A stretch of DNA of 64,000 nucleotides from Bacteroidota bacterium (GCA_947479455.1 CANJZE010000007.1:1-64000); one strand, 5' to 3'. Shown: positions 32,876 to 40,650, numbered from the stretch's first letter. Program-made: numbers and translations. Notes: generated by a model from the sequence alone, not told the origin.

Positions 32876-35293
32876 TTATTTAACCAAAGAAAATTTACTG
32901 TTGAATGTGTTACCCGAAGTAATGATACGAGCCAGATACATTCCGTTGCTCATGTCATTTAAGTCAGCAGTAAGATTTTGTTTTCCTACTACAGAAGTTC
33001 CGTTGAGCAATTCTTTAACAATTCTTCCACCCATATCTGTAATCTGAACAGATACATTTTCTGCATCTTTCAAATCGAAATTGATAGATAAGGTTCCATT
33101 GCTTGGGTTCGGAAACATCTTCCATTCTATGTCATTACCGAAATCATTGATAGAAGTAGTAGTAATAGTAGGCAGTTCAATAAATGGTCCTCCGTCAGCC
33201 AGAGCCACATAAAGACCAAAGCCTGCACCATTATTATTCGCAGATGGAGTTAAAAATCCTGAAGCTAATACTACCGCACTTTTACCACCCAATGTTGTTA
33301 CATCAGCAGTGTAGCTTACTATGGTTGTAGTTCCTGCTGCATTCTGCACAGCAAGTGTGTAGCTTCCTGCCGGTACCGATATATAGGCGGTTTGGTCAGT
33401 ATATTTTGCGTTATCTATGATTGTAAGTGCACCGTTTGCCTGCACATCCACAGTAGGAGCATCGGTTGCTCCGTGAATAGCGAAGAAATCAAAACTGCTT
33501 CCTGATGCCGCCTGCTTTTTTGCAGAGGTTTTTACCAATACCTGAAATGCTGTACTTACTGCATCCGGATTAGATGCAAAACCTGTTCCTATTACACCTG
33601 AAGCTGTGAGAATATAATTTGAATCAGCCATTAGTGTGTAATCGTTTTGCCATACTGCATCTGTTACAGAAGTAGAAGTTTTAGGAGCTATCGCAACATT
33701 GTTAGGAACACCCGCTGTGAATGAAATAAACGGAGTTGCAGTTCTGAAAGGGAAATTATCAATTGCGAGAGTCCCGTTCAAATAAATATCTACTGAATCA
33801 GCGATTGGGTCTGCGCAATTATGCAATACCTGTACTGAGGCAGTTTTCCTAGATGGCAACTCAATTACAGTACCACTAGCCAAGGCTGCAAACAGTCCGA
33901 AAGCAGGACCGTTATTGTTAGCCGATGGAGTTAAAAAGCCCGAAGCAAACACGATGGCTGCTCCGCCTGTAAGAGTAGTAAGGTCGGCTACATAGCTTGC
34001 TACCACTGTTGAAGTTCCTGCTGCTGCAATATCAATAGGATACCAGGTTGGGTCAACCGATAAGTAACCGGTTGCATCACCATATTTTGCATTCGGAACC
34101 AATGTAGCGCCACCAGTAAGATTTACATCTACACCGGGTGCGTCTGTTGCTCCGTGAAATACTGCAAAGTCTACTTTAGCACCGTTTGTTGCCGCAGTTC
34201 TTGTATTAGGAATAATTTTTAAATCGAAAGCTATTGAGCGACCATCAGGGTTAGCTGCAAAACCTGTTCCTACTGTCCCTGACGCAATTACAGTGTAGTT
34301 TGAACCTGCCATCAGATTGATACCCGGAAAACTTACAATAGCATTAGCAACTGAAGTTGAGTTTGAAGGAGCTATCGCTATTGTGTGATTAACGCCAGCT
34401 AATAGAGGAATAAAAGGAGTAGCTGTTCTGAATGCGAAATCATCCAGGGCTTTCGCGCCATCAATATACACGTCTACTGAAGTTGCCGCAGGATCAGCAC
34501 AGTTATGAATTACCTGAACTGAAGCTGTTTGTTGAGTTGGCAATTGAATTACAGTTCCACTTGCTAATGCTGCAAACAGTCCGAAAGCAGGACCGTTATT
34601 GTTAGCCGATGGAGTTAAAAAGCCCGAAGCAAAAACAATTGCTGCTCCGCCTGTAAGAGTAGTAAGGTCAGCTACATAGCTTGCTACAACTGTTGAAGTT
34701 CCCGCTGCTGCAATATCAATAGGATACCAGGTTGGGTCAACCGATAAGTAACCGCTTGCATCACCATACTTAGCATTAGGCACAAGAGTTGCGCCACCAG
34801 TCAGATTTACATCCACACCCGGTGCATCGGTTGCTCCGTGAAATACTGCAAAGTCAACTTTAGCACCATTCGTTGCTGCAGTTCTGGTGTTTGCAATCGC
34901 TTTTAATTCGAAACCTATTGAACGCGAATCAGGGTTGGCTGCAAAACCCGATCCTACAACGCCTGAGGCAATAACGGTGTAATTTGTATTTGCCGCTAAC
35001 GGGCCTAATACCTGAGAGTAAATTTCAGGATCCGAAGCCGAAGCACCGGGAGCCTTGATGTAAGCGGTAATAGCTACACCATCGGGAACCGTCAAAAATC
35101 CGGTAGCCGAGCGGAAAGCGAATGATGAAGAAATAAGTGTTTGTCCTGAACCAAAATCAGCATATACTGAAACTGCCGCAGCAGCAGGATCAGCACTATT
35201 GTGAATTAGTTGAACATACGAGTTACCGTATGTAGTTATGCTTGCCATCAGTACTATGACCAGCATTTTGATTTGTTTGAAATTGTTTTTCAT
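32876..35293 (-). CDS. Secreted T9SS protein with three DUF4397 repeats
   Basis: 805 aa, starting at the ATG before the signal peptide ('MKNNFKQIKMLVIVLMAS...'); an in-frame start 60 bases upstream would run through the regulatory element. Three tandem units of about 228 residues each contain a DUF4397 core ('VQLIHNSADPAAAAVSVYAD', 'VQVIHNCADPAATSVDVYID', 'VQVLHNCADPIADSVDIYLN') and a second related half ('DFAVFHGATDAPGVDVNLTG', 'IDIAAAGTSTVVASY'). Units 1 and 2 are almost identical in their second halves. The C-terminus is a type-A T9SS sorting domain ('WKMFPNPSNGTLSI', 'SNGMYLARI'). DUF4397 proteins are surface proteins of unknown role. Confidence 0.9.
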   Translation of the reverse strand: MKNNFKQIKMLVIVLMASITTYGNSYVQLIHNSADPAAAAVSVYADFGSGQTLISSSFAFRSATGFLTVPDGVAITAYIKAPGASASDPEIYSQVLGPLAANTNYTVIASGVVGSGFAANPDSRSIGFELKAIANTRTAATNGAKVDFAVFHGATDAPGVDVNLTGGATLVPNAKYGDASGYLSVDPTWYPIDIAAAGTSTVVASYVADLTTLTGGAAIVFASGFLTPSANNNGPAFGLFAALASGTVIQLPTQQTASVQVIHNCADPAATSVDVYIDGAKALDDFAFRTATPFIPLLAGVNHTIAIAPSNSTSVANAIVSFPGINLMAGSNYTVIASGTVGTGFAANPDGRSIAFDLKIIPNTRTAATNGAKVDFAVFHGATDAPGVDVNLTGGATLVPNAKYGDATGYLSVDPTWYPIDIAAAGTSTVVASYVADLTTLTGGAAIVFASGFLTPSANNNGPAFGLFAALASGTVIELPSRKTASVQVLHNCADPIADSVDIYLNGTLAIDNFPFRTATPFISFTAGVPNNVAIAPKTSTSVTDAVWQNDYTLMADSNYILTASGVIGTGFASNPDAVSTAFQVLVKTSAKKQAASGSSFDFFAIHGATDAPTVDVQANGALTIIDNAKYTDQTAYISVPAGSYTLAVQNAAGTTTIVSYTADVTTLGGKSAVVLASGFLTPSANNNGAGFGLYVALADGGPFIELPTITTTSINDFGNDIEWKMFPNPSNGTLSINFDLKDAENVSVQITDMGGRIVKELLNGTSVVGKQNLTADLNDMSNGMYLARIITSGNTFNSKFSLVK
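33855..34960 (-). repeat. Near-identical 684-bp direct repeats inside the DUF4397-T9SS gene
   Basis: Sequence from about 33.86-34.28 kb recurs at about 34.54-34.96 kb with a period of 684 bases (228 codons, in frame). Long stretches are identical at the DNA level, including third codon positions, indicating recent duplication or gene conversion. Recombination between copies would remove or add exactly one protein unit. Confidence 0.8.
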
Positions 35294-35297
35294 GACA

Positions 35298-35333
35298 TTT
35301 TTGTTTAAGTTTTTTAATATATATTTAAACAAA
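35298..35333 (-). promoter_or_regulatory. Inverted-repeat element TTGTTTAA-N16-TTAAACAA before the DUF4397-T9SS gene
   Basis: Both half-sites are perfect and 16 bases apart, beginning 8 bases before the start codon. On the gene's own strand it reads GTTTAAATATATATTA, then CTTAAACAAAAATG, aligned with the folE and sigma elements. Confidence 0.6.
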
Positions 35334-35422
35334 GCTGTTTTGAAAAAGTTCACAGAAACTGAAAATAAATTTCAACTGATTGAATTTCTCCTATGAAAAG
35401 AGCCAAAAAATAATTTGATGTT

Positions 35423-36298
35423 TTATTTGATAACCGCAAAAAGTTCTTCTGCGGAATTGACAGAGATGCAATTTGACGGAAGAGCAGATTTAATGTGCTC
35501 AAGTTGAACCCCGCCAACAATTATTTTTATTCTCTGGTTATCAGAACATAGCTTTTTGAGGTATGATTGAACTGAAGTTTTATCCAGAGGCACTGTAAGA
35601 TAAGTCACCAAATAATCAGGTTTGGTTATATCTATTGCTCTGCTTAATTCTTCAAATGGCAGGGAGGCACCAAGGTAAATAACCTGATGGTTATGCTTGC
35701 GCAAAAGAAAATCCGTAAAAAGCAGCAATAACTCATGGGTTTCCTCTTCCGGCAAAAAGAGAATAAACTTCTTAGACTTTTTTGAAACTTCTACAAACTG
35801 ATTGTCAATAGCAACCTTAATTTTCCTTCGGATTAGATTGCTGATAAAATGTTCCTGAGCGATGTTGATTGCACCCGTAGTCCAAAGAACACCTGTTCGA
35901 AGCATAAAAGGAAAAATTAATTTCACGAAGGTTTCTTCGAAACCCAACTTCATTATTGCAGATGAGAGTGTCTTTTCGAACCGGTGCTCATCAAAATCAA
36001 TCATAGATTGTATCAATGAATCTAAAAAGTTGTCTGGCTCGCTCGTTGAATTATGAATTCTCATTACAGCATCCTTAAGTTCACCCTCACTTAATTCAGC
36101 AATCTTTGAAATCTTCATGCCGTTGCGGTTGAGCGTTCCTATATTTAATAGAAGCCGCAACTGCTCATCAGAATAATAACGTATCTTGGTATCGGTCCGC
36201 TTAGGTTTTAAAAAATCATATCGCTGCTCCCAAATGCGTAATGTATGCGCCTTAACACCCGATAATGTCTCCACCTCTTTTATAGAATACTGTCCCAT
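35423..36298 (-). CDS. MerR-family B12-binding transcriptional regulator (CarH/LitR type)
   Basis: 291 aa. Winged-helix MerR domain (1-70): 'YSIKEVETLSGVKAHTLRIW', 'EQRYDFLKPKRTDTKIRYYS'. Helical B12-cap domain (about 90-165) with the W-x9-E-H motif: Trp139, Glu149, His150 ('WTTGAINIAQEHF'). Cobalamin-binding Rossmann domain (about 178-291) with 'FLPEEETHELLLLFTDFLLR', where His188 corresponds to the lower axial ligand, and 'VIYLGASLPFEEL' and 'IIVGGVQLE'. CarH holds adenosylcobalamin in the dark, represses as a tetramer, and falls apart in light. The residue after the Trp is Thr140, where Thermus CarH has the light-state ligand His132. It probably controls the surrounding photolyase/sigma genes. 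Confidence 0.9.
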   Translation of the reverse strand: MGQYSIKEVETLSGVKAHTLRIWEQRYDFLKPKRTDTKIRYYSDEQLRLLLNIGTLNRNGMKISKIAELSEGELKDAVMRIHNSTSEPDNFLDSLIQSMIDFDEHRFEKTLSSAIMKLGFEETFVKLIFPFMLRTGVLWTTGAINIAQEHFISNLIRRKIKVAIDNQFVEVSKKSKKFILFLPEEETHELLLLFTDFLLRKHNHQVIYLGASLPFEELSRAIDITKPDYLVTYLTVPLDKTSVQSYLKKLCSDNQRIKIIVGGVQLEHIKSALPSNCISVNSAEELFAVIK

Positions 36299-36488
36299 AT
36301 TTTGTCAAAAATATTTTAAAATCTCTTAAACGAAAGAAATAATGAGGGATAAACAAGAAAAGGGCTAATAAGTTCAGATGCTTCTTAGAATTGATTCAAT
36401 CTTGATAGAATACGTAGATGGTAAATTAACCGGAATCTCTTCTACTTATTTTTTCTAAAAGTGTTGATTGAGAAAGATATTGGTCACA

Positions 36489-37103
36489 CTATTTCGTAAA
36501 TCTCAAAGCGGTTTCCTTGCTGATTCCCACCAGAATCTCATTTCTTCGGAAAAGAAAATCCCAAGGGGCGTTATAACCCAGGTAACGAAAATTATTATTG
36601 TGTTCTACGCATTCCTGTTTCAGCAAATCTTTAAGTGCATCCTGTTTAATTTTAATTTTATCATCGGAGGCATATCCACCAAAACGTATCACCGCTACAT
36701 ATTCTTCCTCAGTTTTGTGAAGATCAATAGACGAGCCCGAAGGGGAGGGGAGATTATTCAGGTTATATCCTTGAGGCATTACAAAACTCATAGATGAAGT
36801 ATCCTTTTCGAAGGTCATATGCACCGGAGCTGTCATTGCTATTTTTTCATTGTCGGCATTGCTGCCGAAAATGTAACCAGCCAGGACACGGAAATTTTTA
36901 GCGGAACTGCCCCGGAACGTGGTATCTCTGTTCTTTACAGTTGCCATTATCGCCTCGGGATAATACCTGAATTCAAGGTTCCCATGGGTGCCGATTTCTT
37001 TATAAGGTTGCTGCGGAGTTTTTGCCATTAACTTAAAAATACTTATTGATGAGATGATAAGAAGTGTTACTATTATTAAGGATAAATATACTGCGCGTTT
37101 CAT
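36489..37103 (-). CDS. SOUL-family heme-binding protein
   Basis: 204 aa. An N-terminal membrane or signal segment ('AVYLSLIIVTLLIISSISIF') is followed by the SOUL/HBP domain: 'YKEIGTHGNLEFRYYPEAIM', 'GYIFGSNADNEKIAMTAPVH', 'MSFVMPQGYNLNNLPSPS', 'VAVIRFGGYASDDKIK' and 'RYLGYNAPWDFLFRRNEILV'. SOUL proteins bind heme or other tetrapyrroles. In bacteria they are often encoded beside photolyase or CarH-like genes, as here, suggesting tetrapyrrole handling under light. Located 190 bases upstream of the MerR-B12 gene on the same strand. No strong regulon element precedes it. Confidence 0.88.
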   Translation of the reverse strand: MKRAVYLSLIIVTLLIISSISIFKLMAKTPQQPYKEIGTHGNLEFRYYPEAIMATVKNRDTTFRGSSAKNFRVLAGYIFGSNADNEKIAMTAPVHMTFEKDTSSMSFVMPQGYNLNNLPSPSGSSIDLHKTEEEYVAVIRFGGYASDDKIKIKQDALKDLLKQECVEHNNNFRYLGYNAPWDFLFRRNEILVGISKETALRFTK

Positions 37104-37231
37104 TACTTCTAAAACAGATTTCTTGTCAAAATGTTCTTATGAGTTATTGTTTTGGTAAGAACAAGAGTGTTGCAAAAAATAATGCATCCTTCTTTCTATG
37201 GAACTCACTTCACATGGCATTTACCCAAATT

Positions 37232-37262
37232 AAAAAGCCCATGCAATGTGCATGGGCTTTTT
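37232..37262. terminator. Bidirectional terminator
   Basis: Stem GCCCATGCA / TGCATGGGC with a 3-base loop, flanked by five A and five T, located between the SOUL gene start and the DUF4397 lipoprotein stop. On the reverse strand it ends the lipoprotein gene. Confidence 0.9.
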
Positions 37263-37280
37263 AATTTAGTGTTATCTAGG

Positions 37281-37970
37281 TTATTTATTCACTATGATTT
37301 CTGCACCCAGTGCCTGCGTTCCAGCTCCACCAAGGAAACCTTTTGCAAACACAGTGTAGATTTTACCGGCTTCTAAAGTAATGGCAGGTAATACAAGTGC
37401 TACTGTAGTTGTTCCTGCTACACGCACATCGAGGTTGTAAGTTCCTGCATCGAGTGGAGTAAAGGCGGTATTTTCTTTAAATGCGATATCACCGAATACC
37501 ACAGCACCGCTGCTTGCTACTGCTATATCAACAGCAGGAGCATTTGGCGACAAGTGTATAAAACGAACGTGTGCTTTGCCAGCTGCCGGGGCAGTAAGGT
37601 CATCGGTAATAACAATTGGTGAAATTTTAGATACCGAATCTACTGCAAATATTGAGTAGTTGATATCCTTTGCAAGCATGAGGTCTGCCTCTATTACAGT
37701 AGTTGTAGTGCCTGTAACGTTCACTTTGATGTTTCGGGTACCTGATGCTACTTGCAAGTATCCTGTGTTATTTGGATAAGCAAGAGCCGCTGAGTTCTGT
37801 TTGCTGTTGTCTACCAGCAGGTCAACTCCCGGTGCATCGGGTGAAGCATGGGTTACTAATACGTTTGCGTGAGAGTGGTCATCCATGGTTTCATCTTTCT
37901 TGCAGGAAGAAACCAGTACGATTGCAGCTACAAAAAGTGCTGAGGCGAAAATTGAGATTCTGTTTTTCAT
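37281..37970 (-). CDS. DUF4397-domain lipoprotein
   Basis: 229 aa. Lipoprotein signal with lipobox 'LVSSC' at Cys23 and a following charged 'KKDETMDDHSH'. One DUF4397 unit follows: 'VLVTHASPDAPGVDLLVDNS', 'NTGYLQVASGTRNIKVNVTG', then a second half 'AHVRFIHLSPNAPAVDIAVA', 'PLDAGTYNLDVRVAGT' and 'IYTVFAKGFLGGAGTQALGA'. It is probably anchored in the outer membrane. It shares domain type with the T9SS protein 2 kb away and has two regulon-like elements upstream, so both DUF4397 proteins probably respond to the same signal. Function unknown. Confidence 0.9.
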   Translation of the reverse strand: MKNRISIFASALFVAAIVLVSSCKKDETMDDHSHANVLVTHASPDAPGVDLLVDNSKQNSAALAYPNNTGYLQVASGTRNIKVNVTGTTTTVIEADLMLAKDINYSIFAVDSVSKISPIVITDDLTAPAAGKAHVRFIHLSPNAPAVDIAVASSGAVVFGDIAFKENTAFTPLDAGTYNLDVRVAGTTTVALVLPAITLEAGKIYTVFAKGFLGGAGTQALGAEIIVNK

Positions 37971-38026
37971 GATGTTTAATTTTTTGTTTTTAGTTAATTA
38001 ATAGAAGTAAAACATCATAATTGATA

Positions 38027-38062
38027 TTTTGTTTAATTATTTAACAAATAAATTAAACAAAA
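38027..38062. promoter_or_regulatory. Inverted-repeat element before the DUF4397 lipoprotein gene
   Basis: 12-base perfect arms TTTTGTTTAATT / AATTAAACAAAA separated by 12 bases, giving TTGTTTAA-N16-TTAAACAA exactly as in the sigma-upstream palindrome. It lies about 57 bases upstream of the start codon. A weaker copy (37.98-38.02 kb) sits between it and the gene. Confidence 0.65.
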
Positions 38063-38349
38063 ATAATTTCTCCTATGAAAAATGAAATTGTGAAAAATGG
38101 AAAATTGTGAAAATTGGCCTACGCGATAAGTGAGATGCTTACAAACAGGCAACCAAGATTAGAATTGATTCAATCTGTGATAACTATTGCCTATGTCAGA
38201 CAACATTAATGCCTACCTAAATCTTTAAGTAATTTAATATCATTGCAAAGGTTCGATAAGTCGACCTTGAAGTCTACCAATTTAGTTGCGTTTAATTACT
38301 ACCCCGAAACAGATACAAAACGCAAAGCAGTTGAAGTAATAATATTGTA

Positions 38350-38500
38350 GAAACTTCTTACCGTGCTACGCACCAACGAAAAAGCTCCCGCTGAAACAGA
38401 CGGGATGAAACATACCGAAGTTTTTTCCGGCTCTAATAATTTTTATACTGATGGAAAGAATCTTCGATTATGGAAGGATTTAAAAGAAGGAAAAGCCTTG
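38350..38500 (+). repeat. Dispersed repeat R2, copy A
   Basis: The ~560-base gap between the lipoprotein and DUF4239 genes holds no gene I can support. It contains GAAACTTCTTACCGTGCTAC, a CACCAACG segment, a small CCCGC/CGGG hairpin, ATGAAACATACC and GAAGTTT; the outer GAAACTTC/GAAGTTT ends are complementary. It is followed by CTCTAATAATTTTTA and GAATCTTCGATTATGGAAGG. Both halves recur at 39.5 and 40.35 kb. Confidence 0.65.
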
Positions 38501-38531
38501 AAATTTTTTCGGTTTCTTTTTTAATAGCCAA

Positions 38532-39329
38532 TTACTCACCGGTATCCTGAACAGAATTATAAAGTTGCTCAATGTTACGGTGAACATCGTTGGTATGGAT
38601 AATTCCTCTTCGTGGACGGTCGAGGTCGAGAATGAGAAAGACAGTGAGGACAGTCATTAATGTGTAGCTGATGATGATAACCCAATCTGTTTTTTTCGAT
38701 TTGCCCGCATAGCCAATAATGAAACTTCCGGTAAGGCAAAGAATAAAAAGAGAGTAGAGATTAACGGCAGGCACGCGCGCAATACGCGCTTCTTCGCGCT
38801 CGCTGATGGAGTCTATCATGGCGTTAACAGCAGGAATCATTTGCATGGAGCGGACTGTTTCGCCACCCTGTCTCGACACTGCGGTTGCACGGTTCCATAT
38901 TTTTTCAGCAACTAAATTTGCTCCGGTGATGGAAGCTGCAATTTTAGTTTCATCGTTTCCTGCCCGATAATATTCAATGCGGGTTTTGAGGTATTGTTTT
39001 ACATCGGTGCGAAATTCTTTGCGCAGAGTGTCGGGATATAAATCGGCACGAAGCAGAACGGTGCCGATATTGTTGGCTTCGTGCAAGAGAATATTTCTAC
39101 GGGTGTCGTAATTCGAGGCAGATTTATTAAATGTAAAAGCAAGCATGAGCGAAAGTAAACCAAGCAGCGCACCTTCTAAGGCACCAAGCCCATCAACAGT
39201 AAGCGAAGGATTTTTTTGAATGCGATAATTGAGAATGTGGATTCCGAGGAGATAACTAAGAATAATACCTGCAAAAAGAATGGCGACAATTAGAAGTGTG
39301 GAAGTATGGTATAAAAAATTTTGTGCCAT
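38532..39329 (-). CDS. DUF4239 (bestrophin-like) membrane protein
   Basis: 265 aa from the ATG giving 'MAQNFLYHTSTLLIVAILFA'; an upstream in-frame start adds 16 residues. Two N-terminal membrane segments ('LLIVAILFAGIILSYLLGIH', 'ALEGALLGLLSLMLAFTFNK'), a ~130-residue cytoplasmic helical part ('NILLHEANNIGTVLLRADLY'), and two C-terminal segments ('VNLYSLFILCLTGSFIIGYA', 'WVIIISYTLMTVLTVFLILD') ending 'DLDRPRRGII'. This is the DUF4239 layout, distantly related to bestrophin channels. Function unknown. It is flanked on both sides by R2 repeats. Confidence 0.8.
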   Translation of the reverse strand: MAQNFLYHTSTLLIVAILFAGIILSYLLGIHILNYRIQKNPSLTVDGLGALEGALLGLLSLMLAFTFNKSASNYDTRRNILLHEANNIGTVLLRADLYPDTLRKEFRTDVKQYLKTRIEYYRAGNDETKIAASITGANLVAEKIWNRATAVSRQGGETVRSMQMIPAVNAMIDSISEREEARIARVPAVNLYSLFILCLTGSFIIGYAGKSKKTDWVIIISYTLMTVLTVFLILDLDRPRRGIIHTNDVHRNIEQLYNSVQDTGE

Positions 39330-39479
39330 TGTTTTTGTTTGAGTGAATGCAAGGTAGGGTAATTTGTGAATCAGCACTTCAGAATCATGTTGCTGTTGAC
39401 TGCTGATAACTAACGGTTAAATAAAAGGGTGCTGTCCGAAAAAACTGGACAACTGAAAATGGAATCATCGCATAGCAAA

Positions 39480-39590
39480 TTTTACCGCTCTAATAATTTT
39501 TAGCGGACGAAAAGAATCTTTGATTACGGAAGGCTGAAAAAGATGAGTGGGCTTAAATGGAAATGAAGTTTAGTTTTGGAAGGAGGAAAA
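39480..39590 (+). repeat. Dispersed repeat R2, copy B
   Basis: Shares CTCTAATAATTTTTA and GAATCTTTGATTACGGAAGG with copy A, and GGAAGGCTGAAAAAG, CTTAAATGGAAA and TTTAG-TTTTGG with copy C, making it the bridge between them. It lies between the DUF4239 gene and a frameshifted remnant. Confidence 0.6.
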
Positions 39591-39592
39591 TA

Positions 39593-39741
39593 CTAAGCAG
39601 CCTTCCCAGCAACCAATTGCTTTTTTCCTGCGAGGTGCAAAAAAATTTTTAAAGCAACCTTGTCTTTTTCGCTTAATGGTTTTCCACTGCCGAGAGCGCG
39701 GTATTTATCCAGTTCCTGCGATGATTTTTAGTAATTTTCAT
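39593..39741 (-). pseudogene. Frameshifted small gene remnant after mazF
   Basis: Ten bases after the MazF stop an ATG opens M-K-I-T-K. The downstream coding-like stretch 'SSQELDKYRALGSGKPLSEK' then 'DKVALKIFLHLAGKKQLV' is in another frame, ending 'AGKAA' at a TAG. A single-base slip near 39.72 kb would join them into about 49 residues. No family recognised. It could also be an overlapping artefact, so confidence is low. Confidence 0.35.
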
Positions 39742-39750
39742 ACTGGGCGA

Positions 39751-40080
39751 TTAAGAAATTATGCTCACTACTGCATCTAATATCTGTTTCATGCCATCGG
39801 CAGTTAAGCTGCCATATTTGGCTTGTACTAAAGTTGCTTCTACTGCATATAGCCGGTGACATTTAGCAAAACTGTTTTTAGGTAACGGAACTGAAAGCAA
39901 ATTGGGAGTAAGTTCAACAGTAATATCCGATGAACGTATTTGCGAAGTAATCATTACCACCACTAAATCGCCCGATGAAGAAATAAGATTGTTTGAAAGT
40001 ATTATAGCCGGACGCCATTTACTTCCGCTACCATCGGTAAAAGGAAAATTGACTGATACAATATCGCCTCGCTGATACAT
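39751..40080 (-). CDS. MazF/PemK-type endoribonuclease toxin
   Basis: 109 aa. 'QRGDIVSVNFPFTDGSGSKW' and 'RPAIILSN' are the MazF/PemK start (G-D-[IV]-x-x-x-x-F, R-P-A-[IV]-[IV]-[IL]-S), followed by 'DLVVVMITSQIRSSDITVEL' with the T-S-Q/x segment. Such toxins cleave mRNA at short motifs. It directly abuts the upstream antitoxin gene (no gap), as in operonic type II pairs. Confidence 0.85.
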   Translation of the reverse strand: MYQRGDIVSVNFPFTDGSGSKWRPAIILSNNLISSSGDLVVVMITSQIRSSDITVELTPNLLSVPLPKNSFAKCHRLYAVEATLVQAKYGSLTADGMKQILDAVVSIIS

Positions 40081-40296
40081 CTATTTTACTTTAGGCGCAG
40101 TTTTTAAAAACTCGTCCCAATGGTCGTTAGCAGGGTCGCTCCATTCTTTTTCCATTTGTTGCAAACCCAATTTTTGCCAATCTAAATCTTCCTCACTGCG
40201 CACCAGCGAAACACCAATGCCCATTGCCGATAAAAAACCTAACAAGGTTTCTGTTTGTGAGCGGTTATCGGTTTCTATTGTTAGTGTAGTTTTCAT
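40081..40296 (-). CDS. Antitoxin partner of MazF-like toxin
   Basis: 71 aa. The N-terminal part 'MKTTLTIETDNRSQTETLLG' then 'FLSAMGIGVSLVR' and an acidic, Trp-containing tail 'SEEDLDWQKLGLQQMEKEWS' then 'DPANDHWDEFLK', typical of small antitoxins that wrap the toxin. Directly upstream of mazF with no spacer. DNA-binding motif not evident. Role inferred from position. Confidence 0.7.
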   Translation of the reverse strand: MKTTLTIETDNRSQTETLLGFLSAMGIGVSLVRSEEDLDWQKLGLQQMEKEWSDPANDHWDEFLKTAPKVK

Positions 40297-40339
40297 GTAA
40301 ACAAAAGTAAATAAATAAAAGCCAAAGAAAAACAGATAA

Positions 40340-40475
40340 AGAAACTTCTGACTGTGCTACGCACCAACGCAATGGCTCCCGCAAGGTAATGCGGGATGAA
40401 ACATACCGAAGTTTCGGAAGGCTGAAAAAGAGGGATGGTCTTAAATGGAAAAGGAATTTAGATTTGGGGAAACAA
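40340..40475 (+). repeat. Dispersed repeat R2, copy C
   Basis: GAAACTTCTGACTGTGCTAC, CACCAACG, a hairpin CCCGC-AAGGTAAT-GCGGG, ATGAAACATACC and GAAGTTTC match copy A with a different hairpin loop; GGAAGGCTGAAAAAG and CTTAAATGG match copy B. It lies upstream of the MazF antitoxin gene. Confidence 0.65.
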
Positions 40476-40557
40476 AGTTGTTGGTGAGGTATCGCAAAGC
40501 TGATGCTAAAACACCAACAACGGCAAAACGAATTTTTTAAGGGTAGAACCGGCTGTT

Positions 40558-40650
40558 GGCTGTTCGTGGTAGCGATAGCAGTGGAAATCCTTTTTGTGCT
40601 TAGCTGTATTTTTCTGCAAGGCAAAAAGATTGGAACGAATAGCGCGGTGT
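40558..40650 (+). repeat. Structured repeat R1, copy 1
   Basis: Outer stem CTGTTCG / CGAATAG, inner conserved blocks GGTAGCGATAGCAGTGGAAA and TTGGAACGAATAGCGCGGTG, and a variable inner hairpin CTTTTTG / CAAAAAG. It lies just past the stop of the 59 aa gene. A second copy with the same blocks and a different hairpin is at 41.4 kb. Confidence 0.7.

Noticed and set aside
40265-40624. 119-codon reverse-strand frame upstream of the MazF antitoxin
   Set aside because: It covers repeats R2-C and R1-1 and overlaps the antitoxin start in another frame; no protein features.
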